This document shows, in pieces, positions 47,126 through 56,601 of a stretch of DNA of 64,000 nt. The DNA is from Hemibagrus wyckioides. Lineage: Eukaryota; Chordata; Actinopteri; Siluriformes; Bagridae. Below the pieces are notes generated by a model. It had not been told where the DNA came from, did no database searches, and saw only the letters and a program-made list of their open reading frames with translations. Location: the NCBI RefSeq assembly GCF_019097595.1, contig NC_080726.1, positions 10,576,205 through 10,640,204 on the forward strand, in the 5' to 3' direction. Within the stretch, counting starts at the first letter, position 1. Each line of letters opens with the position of its first letter. A program made the position numbers and the translations under genes.

Positions 47126-47549
47126 ATATTATCTAGAATAGTTCATTCTCGTTAAGGTAGAGTATTCCTTCTGAAGTGTTTTATTTATTTATATGTAATG
47201 GATATAATCATTCAGAGGTATCACTGCTAAAGGCCTTGTAACTTGCTACTTTACATACAGCTGATCAATATAGAAAGAAGATAATGGTGTCACAATATCG
47301 ACTGAGCACTGCCCCTAAAGAGGAAAGCCAATCGTAAGGCTGTGCCCTACCCCTGCAGGCATGCGTCTGATATTCGGTATATGAATGAAAAAAATTTATA
47401 TTATTTATCCTATCTCACTATTCAAACTCTATTTAAATATCTGAAATAGAAAATCAGAAAATAATAGTTAAAATGCCCTCACTCACATAACCTGTGAGCT
47501 GAAAGAACTTTAAATAACATCTACTGTATGTTAATTGGACTTCTAACTC

Positions 47550-47580
<31 letters not shown>

Positions 47581-47999
47581 CAACAGTAGTAATAGCTTTT
47601 TTTTTGTCTACTGTAAATCAGGTCATGTTTCCCTAGCCATGGATAATCAAGGACACGACTGGATGTAAAAAAAAATAAAATAAAATAAAGACAACCGCAT
47701 CAACTCATTAAATATGGTTTGTCTTTCTAAAAAAAAGAAGAAGATATTTCTGTGAATTTCTTCGCTTAAGCAAATGTAACACTGCCATCATATTTGAACT
47801 TCTGTCTTTTGGCAGAATAAAAAATTCTAGACTCGTTAGTATTAATATGGATTTTAAAAAAATCTCATATCTAATTAAAATTCAAATAGATTTTTTAAAA
47901 CTTGGTTTGACAGCTCCAGGTCGTGGTTTATGTGAACATACACGAAGTTTAAAAGAAATACATAGTTTCAATGATTAGCAAATATGCCTGATGTTGACT
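47126..47999. other. Non-coding, AT-rich
   Basis: A (TTTA)n run at 47,551-47,573 and an (AAAAT)n run near 47,670-47,688. No gene was seen. Confidence 0.5.
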
Positions 48000-48330
48000 C
48001 GGGGTTGCTGCTTTACGATTGACTGCGCTCTTTCCGTCAATATTCACGCCACCTCTATCCTTTTTGAGGACACGTCAATCAGCAGCGAGATTCAAAAAGC
48101 AGGTAAACAAATTTATCTAGGCACATTAGCATGTGTCCATTAAAACAAAGCACTGCAATGGGTGAAGGGGAGGAGGAGGAGGAGGAGGTGCTGGATTTGG
48201 TTGAGGATTTGCTGTCGACGCCGTTTTTCGAAAGAGGGATTTTAATGAGGATTTTCATTAGTCATTTTCATTAGTGACTATTCGTGCGTGGTTGTTTTAC
48301 GTCAATGTCCTCTTTTGATTTCAGGGCGGT
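48000..48330. promoter_or_regulatory. Candidate conserved non-coding element
   Basis: Balanced composition with paired TAAT/ATTA-rich half (GGATTTTAATGAGGATTTTC, ATTAGTCATTTTCATTAGTG) and CGTCAATC and GTCAATATTCACGCC motifs. It includes a (GGA)n run at 48,170-48,189 and a small open frame described separately. Conservation cannot be judged here. Confidence 0.3.
48131..48274 (+). other. Small acidic open frame, 47 codons, unknown
   Basis: ATG at 48,131 (second in-frame ATG at 48,158) to TAG at 48,272-48,274. The second ATG starts a peptide with MGEGEEEEEEV followed by LDLVEDLLSTPFFERG, amphipathic and helix-like, then a basic-hydrophobic tail. The Glu run is the (GGA)n repeat. Too short and unsupported to call a gene. 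It might be a decayed exon or chance within a conserved element. Confidence 0.15.
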
Positions 48331-50204
48331 TGTGTGTTAAGGCCTTGTATTGGAGGATGTTCACACTGCAATCTATTCAGTTGAAAAGGTTTTACTAGGA
48401 GAAAATAATAACAGACCGTGTTGAAGGTATAGACATTGACGATATGCGCCCGGAGTGAGAATAATATTCTGAATGTGACCTTCAAATACACACAGACATG
48501 TAACGCATTATAGCATTAGATATGGAATAAATGACTGCCAGCCTTATTGGACAGGAGAATGTAAATAACTATCATGATGATGTAGGTGGTCCAGATGTCC
48601 CACATATGCACTAAGCAGATGGGTGTAGGTGTGAAGACTATTCAAATCCATTACATGCTTAGACGTCCAGTGTTTTTAAAGGAAATATTGCATGTTTTGT
48701 AGGCAGTACTATATTTTTCACAAATGAGGCTCACAAGCGGCAAGGGTTTCTCATACCCACTATATTTCTGACTGTGAAAGTACAGCAAATGATTAATTGG
48801 ATAGTTCTCTCTAAATAATAAAAAGTGTTATGAAGTTTTCTTTAAATGCAATTCAATGAGATACTAACCAAAAAAAAAAGGCAATTAGGAAGCACATCTT
48901 CTAGTATGGCATAGTGGGCTCGGAAGAAGAGTTAAAAATGATGGGGTTCTGTTTATTAAATGAACAGAGGATTCATATGCTTTTGCCCAGTCCTTTTTTT
49001 TTCTGACAGTAATGTGCTAACAATCAGATACGACCGTGCAGCTTTCTGTAAACAGCCAATTAAATCCCTTGATATACAAGCAGACAGGAGAAGCCATTTT
49101 GTGCTATTTACATTTTATTTTTATTTTTTTTAAAACTTGTTTTTCCCAGCACTTATTTTTTTCTCAGAATCCCGTACAGATGGATAGATGGTTTCTCAAA
49201 ACCACGTATATGGAGAAATAGACAGAAATATATAGAGATAGATGGATACATGCACGAACGAATGGATTTATAGATGGATAGGTTTTTGGTCTGGCCTTGC
49301 AAAATCCATCTTGAATTCGAATGCACACTACTACATGTGATATTGATGTCCTACTGTGTCACCGAAGAAGGAAAACACTAGATGTGAAACGCTCTGTGGT
49401 GTTTACTGGTGACAATGTGTGCTCAAAGACGATACAAGCAACGACAATGACTGATGAGGTCCGCTAACAGAATACTGAATAGGATCCTGGTTACATGGCT
49501 AGGTTTAAAAATATTCAATAAAGACCCAGAAGAAAAACAGTGGACTATGGGTATGTATCAAATCACAGACTATGTCCTACATTATGTCCTAAATCAGCCG
49601 CACCAATGTTTTTCCATAAGTGTAAAAGACAAATTGCTACACAGCACGTCATGTCTTTTCGCCACAGGTGAAGATTTAAGCCTCAGGAACAAGTGCCGGT
49701 TTTAATATACAAACTGTCCTCCCTAAACTTTTCGTTCTAAATACATTTTGAGTGTCAGCTTTCTAAAAAAAAAAAAAAATCTGCCGTGGTATTTTGTTGA
49801 AGGTACATACAGCAAGCTGCAAAAATGGAACAGACGCTGGGAGACACCGGACCTGATTCAGACCACTCTTTCTTATGTGCCAGGAAACATATTGTGACCT
49901 GGCATCTCACACACATTCAGAATGTCAAACAAAATTAAACATAAAAATACATACAATTTTTTATTACATTTTTTTGTATTAAATACAGGAATAGATGTCT
50001 GTCAGGTTTAGTGGTCAAAATATTTTAAAATTATTTGTACAAAAACAAATCAGAATTGGTATGAGAATGAGCAAACTAACTCAATGAAAGGATATATATA
50101 ATATATGCAATATATAAGATTTTGGGGTGTAATTAATATAATATTCAGGCATTCATGAATTAAATAAATTGAATGTTAATATTTTTACAGGAATTAGTCC
50201 ATAT
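48331..50204. other. Non-coding, no feature recognised
   Basis: AT-rich DNA. Small ATAGATGGATA runs near 49,180-49,280. Frames of 61-83 codons are unsupported. No gene was seen. Confidence 0.5.
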
Positions 50205-50280
50205 AAAGTATGGTATAACTGTGGGTACAGTTCCGGGGTCCAGGGTTCGATCCTGAGCTCAGTCTTTTTGGAGTTTCATG
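50205..50280 (+). repeat. tRNA-like SINE fragment, plus strand
   Basis: TTCCGGGGTCCAGGGTTCGA followed by TCCTGAGCTCAGT contains a good B box (GGTTCGATCC), and then TTTTTGGAGTTTCATGGCC as in SINE bodies. The A-box end is degenerate (near 50,205-50,215). Confidence 0.5.
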
Positions 50281-50469
50281 GCCTAAGATCACAAGGCTTG
50301 GGATCCAGTGAGATCTTGAGCATAATAAAATGGCTACTGATGATATAATGAATGCGAATGTATGTTTAACCCTCAATTCAGCTGGAAAACCACCCACCTG
50401 GCAATGCTGCTGCTGTCCTTAGGTAAATTGTGAGCTGCAGGAAGTTGCTATTGTGGGAGTTTTGTATTG

Positions 50470-50640
50470 AAGTAGCATACGTTGATGGTACACTGGATTT
50501 ATCATGCACTATGGTTCACAATATAGGAATCCATCAAATATGATTTGTCCATGGAGATTTCAGTCAATGCTACAAAATGGCTGAACATATGGCAACAAAG
50601 GAACAAATTCGGACACAGGCTACAGCTTGTGTTTGTGTGC
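50470..50640 (+). repeat. Interspersed repeat, family B copy 1
   Basis: AGTCAATGCTACAAAATGGC, then GGAACAAATTCGGACACAGG and GCTTGTGTTTGTG. The copy at 52,860-52,990 shares GCTACAAAATGGCTGA and GGAAATAATTTCAGACACGG in the same order. A low-copy-looking fish interspersed repeat with no coding. Confidence 0.55.
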
Positions 50641-51103
50641 GTGAGAATACACAGGTGTGTTGTTCTCTGGGTGAATGGAAACTTTAGTCATGACAAATGT
50701 AATTAATCAGAACATCAGGGTCAGGATGAGTTCGAACATTTTTTACGATGAAACGTGAATTAGATTTGTATTTTATTCTGGCCATGCAGCGCTATCTACC
50801 CTGTGATCAAAGACATACCCTGGGCTATGAATTTAAGGTTTTGAACTGGAAACTGTCACTAAAAATTGATCTCCGGATAATAAAGAGGATAGTCATTATA
50901 AGACATCTAAAAATTAAAAAAAAAAAAATTATCCACAAAATAAAAAAAGCCTACCTGTGTTGAATTTTAAAGGTGAATATAATGAGCATGATCAGAGTTC
51001 AAACAACTCACTCTATCTCAATTAATGGTATAACTTTAATGTTAAACACCAAAAAACCCAAATATAATCGTTATCTCTTTTTCTGTCTTTTCTGTGTCTG
51101 CAG
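50641..51103. other. Non-coding, no feature recognised
   Basis: AT-rich DNA. A 71-codon Lys/Ile-rich frame at 50,748-50,963 is low-complexity and not supported. Confidence 0.5.
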
Positions 51104-51144
51104 GCTTCAACGAGAAGCTAATTATCATGTCTGCATGCCCAGAG
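51104..51144 (+). CDS. Candidate small exon, plus strand (weak)
   Basis: A strong pyrimidine tract at 51,071-51,100 ends in TCTGCAG. A 41-nt segment follows, then GAG/GTAGGT, a good donor at 51,145. One frame of the segment is open (FNEKLIIMSACPE). It lies on the strand opposite the signal-peptide gene, so it would belong to a different transcript such as an antisense lncRNA. Strong-looking pseudo-exons are common in introns, so the confidence is low. Confidence 0.2.
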
Positions 51145-51302
51145 GTAGGTGATCTTATTAACTGACTGTGTCACAGAACCATTTATCAGTAGAGTTATTA
51201 TGGCCTCCTCGAGCAAGCTATATATGTCTTTCATTAAGGAAGTCTTTCAAAGACACACTACTTTTTCTGAATTTGCTGTGAACAGCCTCATTAAACCTGA
51301 TG

Positions 51303-51389
<87 letters not shown>

Positions 51390-51769
51390 AGATGTCATTC
51401 GTGCCTGGGCCATGTAGTTATGTACAGCTGAGATAGCTGCAGCTTTAGCAGGAGATTAACTATGCTATTTCTGGATTAATCATTAATATAAACAGTAGAG
51501 AACGTTATCGGGTCAGTTTCCAACAGACTGGCTGCCGTCTTGCTGCATCATCAGAATTTCAAGAAAGCAAGAAGCTCGAGTGTATGTGTTTATTTGCTAT
51601 GGGAATTAATGTAATCACTCAGATTATCACTTGTGAGCCAGAGAGCAGAGAAACAAGCTGGGGGCAAGGCATCTTAGGTAACTGGTGATAAAAAATAATT
51701 CAAGTAAAATGCGAGCAGTCATAAGAATAAAAACAGACCAAAATGCTAGCTGTCAGCATAACAGCTCAT
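51145..51769. other. Non-coding with (GA)n tract
   Basis: Nothing but the GA tract, annotated separately, was recognised. Confidence 0.5.
51302..51394. repeat. Imperfect (GA)n tract, 93 bp
   Basis: A purine-only tract of GA units with AAAG and GGG interruptions. The longest perfect run is near 51,350-51,380. The Glu/Arg-repeat frame over it is an artefact. Confidence 0.93.
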
Positions 51770-52250
51770 GTCTGCTGCCCAGTGTGTCTCTTGTATAGTG
51801 CCGTTTTTTTTTTTGGGCTGCTCTCTGACTGATCCGTGTAGATGCAGATCTGTCAGCAAGCACAAAGCAGTGAGGCTCGGTGCCTGCGCACTGCCAGTCT
51901 CCTTCCTCCACTGGATTATTTATAGCATAGCTCCATGGCCAGCACTCACAGGCTTAAAGCCCATTCTTTCAGGATAAGCTAACTCTCTGGAGCAGCGGAG
52001 GGGGGCATCTTTAAGCGGCAAATAAAACGCTTCCCTCTGATACACCTAGCACGTCAAAAAAATCCACCAATAAGCCAAAGCTAACGGCGGTGCTCTAGTG
52101 GCACCACGTCCATCCACGTATGTAGCTAGGCATCCCTCTGGCATCTCTGCAGTTATGTTTGAGGGGGATTTTTTGTCCCTCAGGTCCAATTTGTGTGTCA
52201 CATTACATCTCCAGTACAAATGTCTTATTCTATGAGTCACTAACTAAGGT
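51770..52250. promoter_or_regulatory. Candidate enhancer block with MEF2-type site
   Basis: Unique, GC-balanced sequence with a perfect match to the MEF2 consensus YTAWWWWTAR (TTATTTATAG) at 51,916-51,925 and a TAAATAAAACG-like stretch at 52,018. There are no coding frames with recognisable domains. MEF2 sites occur by chance often in AT-rich DNA, so this is suggestive only. Confidence 0.28.
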
Positions 52251-52859
52251 GGGAAAAAGGCTCCTCTTGTGGGGATTAAACAGGCTAGAGCCATAGAAAA
52301 GCAGATGAAACCCTGACCTAAATGTCTCGTCCCAAAAGGGATGTCAAGCTCTGAGCTTTTTATAGCAATTATACACAGAAAAGATTCGCAGACATGAAGA
52401 GTCAGTGGGACAAAAGAGAACTTGCAAAAGAGTGGACATATCAGTGTGATGATTTATTAGGTCATCCTAGGAAATATTTCACTCGTCAGAGAAACGGCTA
52501 AACTGGCTGTTCTTTTAGGAGTTAAAGGAGCTGTTTCCAATTTGTAGAGCCCTCTGCTGTTTGCGGGGTGAATTGCAATTGCAGTGACAACACCTCTTCT
52601 GAGCAAACGAACAAGCTCTATTCACTATCCACTTTACAGGCTGTTATGCCATACGTAGGAATACATAGGGCACCAAATATGCAGCCTCAATCCAACAACA
52701 AGCAAAAATTTTAAATAAAACTTTCTACCAGGAACACACTTAATTAACCATTGTGTGTTGCTCGTATTAACAGCTGACAGCTGATTTATACAAGGTGTTT
52801 TGGCCATTACAGTGCCCTTAATTTAATTTCAAGCTGAAACAAAAATTGCTGTGCTGTTT
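52251..52859. other. Non-coding, no feature recognised
   Basis: Unique-looking DNA with no gene or repeat recognised. Confidence 0.5.
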
Positions 52860-52990
52860 TTAACTATCCAGGGAATATGACTGTACACTGAGAATTCAGA
52901 CAACGCTACAAAATGGCTGACATGCAAAACAGTGCACTATATGGTAAACAGGAAATAATTTCAGACACGGCACATGCTTGTCTCGTGGGT
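52860..52990 (+). repeat. Interspersed repeat, family B copy 2
   Basis: CGCTACAAAATGGCTGACAT, AACAGTGCACTATATGG, CAGGAAATAATTTCAGACAC. Ordered similarity to 50,470-50,640 shows common origin. Confidence 0.55.
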
Positions 52991-53557
52991 TATCTTTTAT
53001 GGAAAAGGCACACTTGCTGATCAGCTTTGCTCTATATAGAGATTGAGCTTATTTCAGGGCCAGAAAAAGGCTATATCAACAAATTTTGAATGCAAATTAT
53101 TTCTGATATTATATAAATTCCAAATAAAAAGCAAAATATACCTGCGGTGTATAATCTCAGATCTGCACTTTTCGAGGGGTGTACACGAGTAAGCCAGATC
53201 TTCTATAATAACAGAGTAGCATTTGAGCAATATTCCTACAGCAGAATGACTCAATAACAAAGTTTTGCTTCTACTCATATATACTTCTTTTATTGATAAC
53301 ATCTACACATACAAATTGCTGATGATTGCCTCCTTAAAAAAACGTATACATGTTATAATTTTTGAAGCATACAAAAGTCCAGTCCCTATCCACATCCATT
53401 TTGTCTGTCTGATGACTGAGGCTTAATGGCAGACTGTTCAGTCCATCTACATAGAGTTCAAAGCCCCAGGCATTTTTGTTTTAATTTGCGGGAGTTGGCT
53501 CAAGTTATTACAACCTTTTATGTATCTGTTGTGATGTTGGAATGTTCTCTAGCACAG
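52991..53557. other. Non-coding, no feature recognised
   Basis: AT-rich DNA with no supportable feature. Confidence 0.5.
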
Positions 53558-53728
53558 AGTGCCCATTGCTGGAGATCTACCAACATGCTGAGTTTAGTTC
53601 CAACACACCTGGCTGTAATATTCAGATGCTACTAAATCCCTTGATTAACTGGATCAGGTGTGCTAGATTCAGCCTGGACTAAACACCTACAGGAAGTCCA
53701 GAACTCCGAAAGCAAAGCCTGGGCAGCT
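53558..53728. mobile_element. Palindromic MITE-like repeat
   Basis: The left GAGTTTAGTTCCAACACACC and the inverted right GATCAGGTGTGCTAGATTCA with GCCTGGACTAAAC form imperfect inverted arms around a short centre. The outer parts (GCCCATTGCTGGAGATCTAC; TCCAGAACTCCGAAAGC) also resemble a very common fish non-autonomous repeat with CCAACACACCTG and CAGGTGTGTT arms. No coding. Confidence 0.6.
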
Positions 53729-54831
53729 GTACTATGTCAGAGTTCCCTTGGTAATTAACTAATGTTAAGAAAGATGAAGATGAATAAAAAAGCACTGACT
53801 TTAAGGGACCGAGATTGTGATCACCTGCTGGCACAGATGTTCTGAAAACTAGACAGAGGATAGAGCTATGTTCACCCCCCCTGGTTTAAGTTTGGAGCAC
53901 GGTCCACATGTGTGCAATCCAGTGGATCCGGGGTTTTTTATTTAGCTGAATACAGTAGGGTTTTTTTTTTTACATTCAAATCACGTCCAGTCCCATTCTA
54001 TAAGCAATCCACAGTATCCACGGATGCATTAAGCTACAGTCGCAGTTTCTTCTCCCGTCCTGACCAAGCCTTTATGCATCGCGGAGAAAATCTCTTATGC
54101 TTTATACTAGGACGACCCCAAGATGCAGACGGCTGCAAATACCGCAGTCTGATGGGAGCGCAAGACGTTCGTGCTCGCGCACTGACGCTGGAACCGTATG
54201 CTACTGTACTGTACAGTGCGACAGAACAGACATCCATATCTCATGTAGTATTCTTATAAACTGTTATAGACGTGATAGTACGCCGTTCCTGAGCCAGCCC
54301 AACTTAAATCACTGGTCCTGAATGAAGCGGAGCACACCCGCCACTCCCTTTAAGACTACTGGACTATGAATTAGACTAGATTTATTTCAGCTCGCTAAAT
54401 CCCAAACAAACACGCAGGGAATGAAATGCCACTCTGTTAACTACGCTGTTAACTGCCAATTTATAAGGAACAAGACTATTTTTTCCCCCCACGTCCCCCT
54501 GATCTTCAAGTGCAATGCTTAGCCAGATCTCCCTTAACTGACCCCTCTTGTCTATATCTTTATTTGTGAAAGTAGAAGTTCTTAAAAACAAATGCACAGC
54601 TAAGCTCTTTCACCGTTCCTCTGTAGCTCTCCGTCATCACTGCAACTTCGCACCCACCGGTGATGATGGTCAGTGTGAAAGAATGCGCGCTCACAAAACT
54701 TCTAACGCATGTTTATGCTCTAAATCTCCCCAGGATAGCACTTGAGTAAGAGTGTGTGTTTGCGCAAAGACAGCCAAAGCCAACTCCCTTCACCGCCGCA
54801 GGCAATAAACGGGGCATCCTCGAGCGCTCAC
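53729..54831. other. First-intron 5' part of the signal-peptide gene (probable)
   Basis: This lies immediately downstream, on the minus strand, of the signal-peptide exon's donor. It is more GC-balanced than deep intronic sequence, with a CpG-bearing patch at 54,040-54,240. Frames of 60-115 codons on both strands (for example 53,912-54,259 plus) have no recognised domains. Regulatory elements are plausible but unproven. Confidence 0.4.
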
Positions 54832-54892
54832 CTTTAACGACAGTCCCGCAGACGCTGCAGAGCACGAAGAGCAGGTGCTGCTTCAACATCAT
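54832..54892 (-). CDS. Signal-peptide-coding first exon of an unidentified secreted or membrane protein
   Basis: On the minus strand two consecutive ATGs (54,892-54,890 and 54,889-54,887) open a 20-codon frame, MMLKQHLLFVLCSVCGTVVK. It is a basic N-terminus followed by a hydrophobic core, a textbook signal peptide. It ends at AAAG/GTGAGC with GT at 54,831-54,830, a near-consensus donor, in phase 1. A phase-1 intron right after a signal peptide is typical of secreted and immunoglobulin-type or receptor genes in vertebrates. The first ATG has A at -3. Upstream lies a CpG-rich leader with GC and CCAAT boxes, so this is a real 5' end in my view. Without splicing the frame would run on for 59 codons to a TAA. 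The rest of the gene must be to the left; I cannot name the gene. Confidence 0.62.
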
Positions 54893-55205
54893 AATGTTTT
54901 TGTTTTTTTGTTATTGTTGTTGTTATTTTTGTTTTTTGTTTTTTTTTCTCGCTGTCTCCTCTCGGCCAAGTGTGCCGGTGTCCGTGGTGCGTCTTCTTCC
55001 CTGCAGATGACGGGCTTATCCGGCTGGGTGCGCACTTTTTTAAGACAGGGAGCACGCGGACTCCACGGATTTGCCGTGATGCGCCCGGAGCGGAGCGGAG
55101 CGGAGGCTGCGCTGTAGCCGGCCTGCAGAGAGACGCTCCCCGCCACAGTGATGAGCAAAGTGCCGCTCCAGCCACCAGAGCCGTCAGCGCTACCGCGGAG
55201 CGCTA
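54893..55205 (-). promoter_or_regulatory. CpG-rich promoter/5' leader of the signal-peptide gene
   Basis: The right two-thirds (about 54,960-55,205) is the most CpG-rich part of the window and includes a CGGAG direct repeat (four to five units, 55,086-55,106). The 60 nt next to the ATG is nearly pure A with C and T (AACAACAACAATAAC in minus orientation), an unstructured leader. Two long minus-strand frames of 89 and 113 codons pass through here in other frames and overlap the leader. They are not taken as genes, though the first contains an upstream ATG. The transcription start is not fixed. Confidence 0.6.
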
Positions 55206-55206
55206 A

Positions 55207-55240
55207 GCCCCGCCCATTCCAGGGTTGCCAGTTTAATTGG
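55207..55240 (-). promoter_or_regulatory. GC box and CCAAT box
   Basis: Plus-strand GCCCCGCCC (55,207-55,215) is an Sp1-type GC box. ATTGG (55,236-55,240) is a CCAAT box on the minus strand, about 21 bp farther upstream of the gene. Orientation and spacing fit a TATA-less CpG-island promoter firing leftwards. Confidence 0.55.
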
Positions 55241-55727
55241 TAGAATAACTATTTAGAACACGTCCAGATTTCAATACCAACCTCAACAACAACGTAACTA
55301 GATTAATCTTTCGTAGATTCAATCATATCATATGACATATCCTATATACTCATTTAGTTATAATACTTTTTAAAACACATTCATTTTAGAACTCAATTCA
55401 ATCTCAGTACACAGGAATCCATGCTATTTGGCAACCCAGACCGACGCCCGTTTGACAGATAGAGACACCTGACTAGGACCTCAGCCTCTTGCAGTCTCTT
55501 AAAAAGAACACTTAATTTCTTCCTTCTAAAGTTATCCATCTAAAGACAGGATATTCAGCAACTAATACACTTATCTATACACGTGAAAATAAACAGAGTG
55601 TATAGATTTTTCTTTTCAAGACTTTTCTTGCCTGTATAGTTATCTAGAGACAGCTTATTCAGGGGGAGTTAAACTTCTCTTTAGGCATTTCCCTTTTAAG
55701 CAAACTTCTGAATACAGATTTGTGATA
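55241..55727. other. Upstream flank, no feature recognised
   Basis: AT-rich DNA just upstream of the promoter. Nothing specific was recognised. Confidence 0.45.
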
Positions 55728-55756
55728 TTAATAATAATAATAATAATAATAATAAT
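55728..55756. repeat. (AAT)n trinucleotide repeat
   Basis: About nine AAT units. Confidence 0.92.
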
Positions 55757-56535
55757 GCGTACATGAGCCTGTGATGAGTGTTCTAAGTGCACAAGTTATC
55801 ACAAGTGGTTATGATTAAACCGATCAATCAGCATCAGCACCATTCAGTGATCTCAGATTCCTTTCACCTGGCAGGTGCTGACCACCAATTTTTGTTTTTT
55901 TATGTCTAATCAATGTTCCATTTTATTATCTCAGTTTTATATTGGTGATGTTTGTAACAGGGTATTGAGCCCTCCATAGTATTGTGTCTTTTTTTTTTTA
56001 CCTGTTTTATTCTTATTCGAATACACATCCTAATAGCTCTTCCTCAGACAACCGCAGACACCGGTTTTCTGCTTATGACTCAAATTCCATATCATTTATA
56101 TACAGTTTAGTAAGTACTCCTTCAAGCAATTGCTCTTGTGGGTGTAGGGAATGCTGATGCCACCTTCAGAACATTCAGAATATCTCTCACTCATACACTT
56201 AGAAGGAACGATACACATATTCAGGCACATCCTGAAGGTCAAATCCATCATCATGTTGATCGAATACTTTAAAGAAATGTAAGAGAAAGGGCCTTGTACA
56301 GCTGGTTTTAAAGAATAATAAAAAAAAGCATTTTATGACAAGAGCACAGCAGAAGCTTTCATGACCCCATTAGTGATGTTAGTGTCATTATGTTTGCTGC
56401 TGTTTCAGCCTCATTGAAGCTGATCTTGAGTTCTTATGATATACTATTAGATAAGCGGTTGGAGAGTGAAAGAAGTGCCCCAAATATATGTCATTAAAAA
56501 AGTAAATTTGAAGAATATGGCAACATTAAGTTTAC

Positions 56536-56536
<1 letters not shown>
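55757..56536. other. Non-coding, no feature recognised
   Basis: No gene or repeat recognised. Confidence 0.5.

Positions 56537-56600
<64 letters not shown>
56537..56600. repeat. (GATA)16 tetranucleotide repeat
   Basis: Sixteen perfect GATA units. Confidence 0.95.

Positions 56601-56601
<1 letters not shown>

Noticed and set aside
48158..48274. Transposase or zinc-finger gene start suggested by the acidic frame
   Set aside because: Only about 38 codons, no family motif, Glu run is a GGA repeat; listed only as an unknown small frame.
53912..54259. 115-codon plus-strand frame in a CpG-bearing patch
   Set aside because: No homology recognised, overlapped by similar frames in other registers, no splice sites.
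54834..55175. Minus-strand frame of 113 codons across the CpG leader (also 54,889-55,158)
   Set aside because: Different frame from the signal-peptide exon, runs through the A-rich leader as Asn/Lys repeats, no domain. Taken as chance openness of CpG-rich DNA.
56537..56600. Clustered GATA transcription-factor sites
   Set aside because: A perfect tetranucleotide microsatellite is the simpler explanation.
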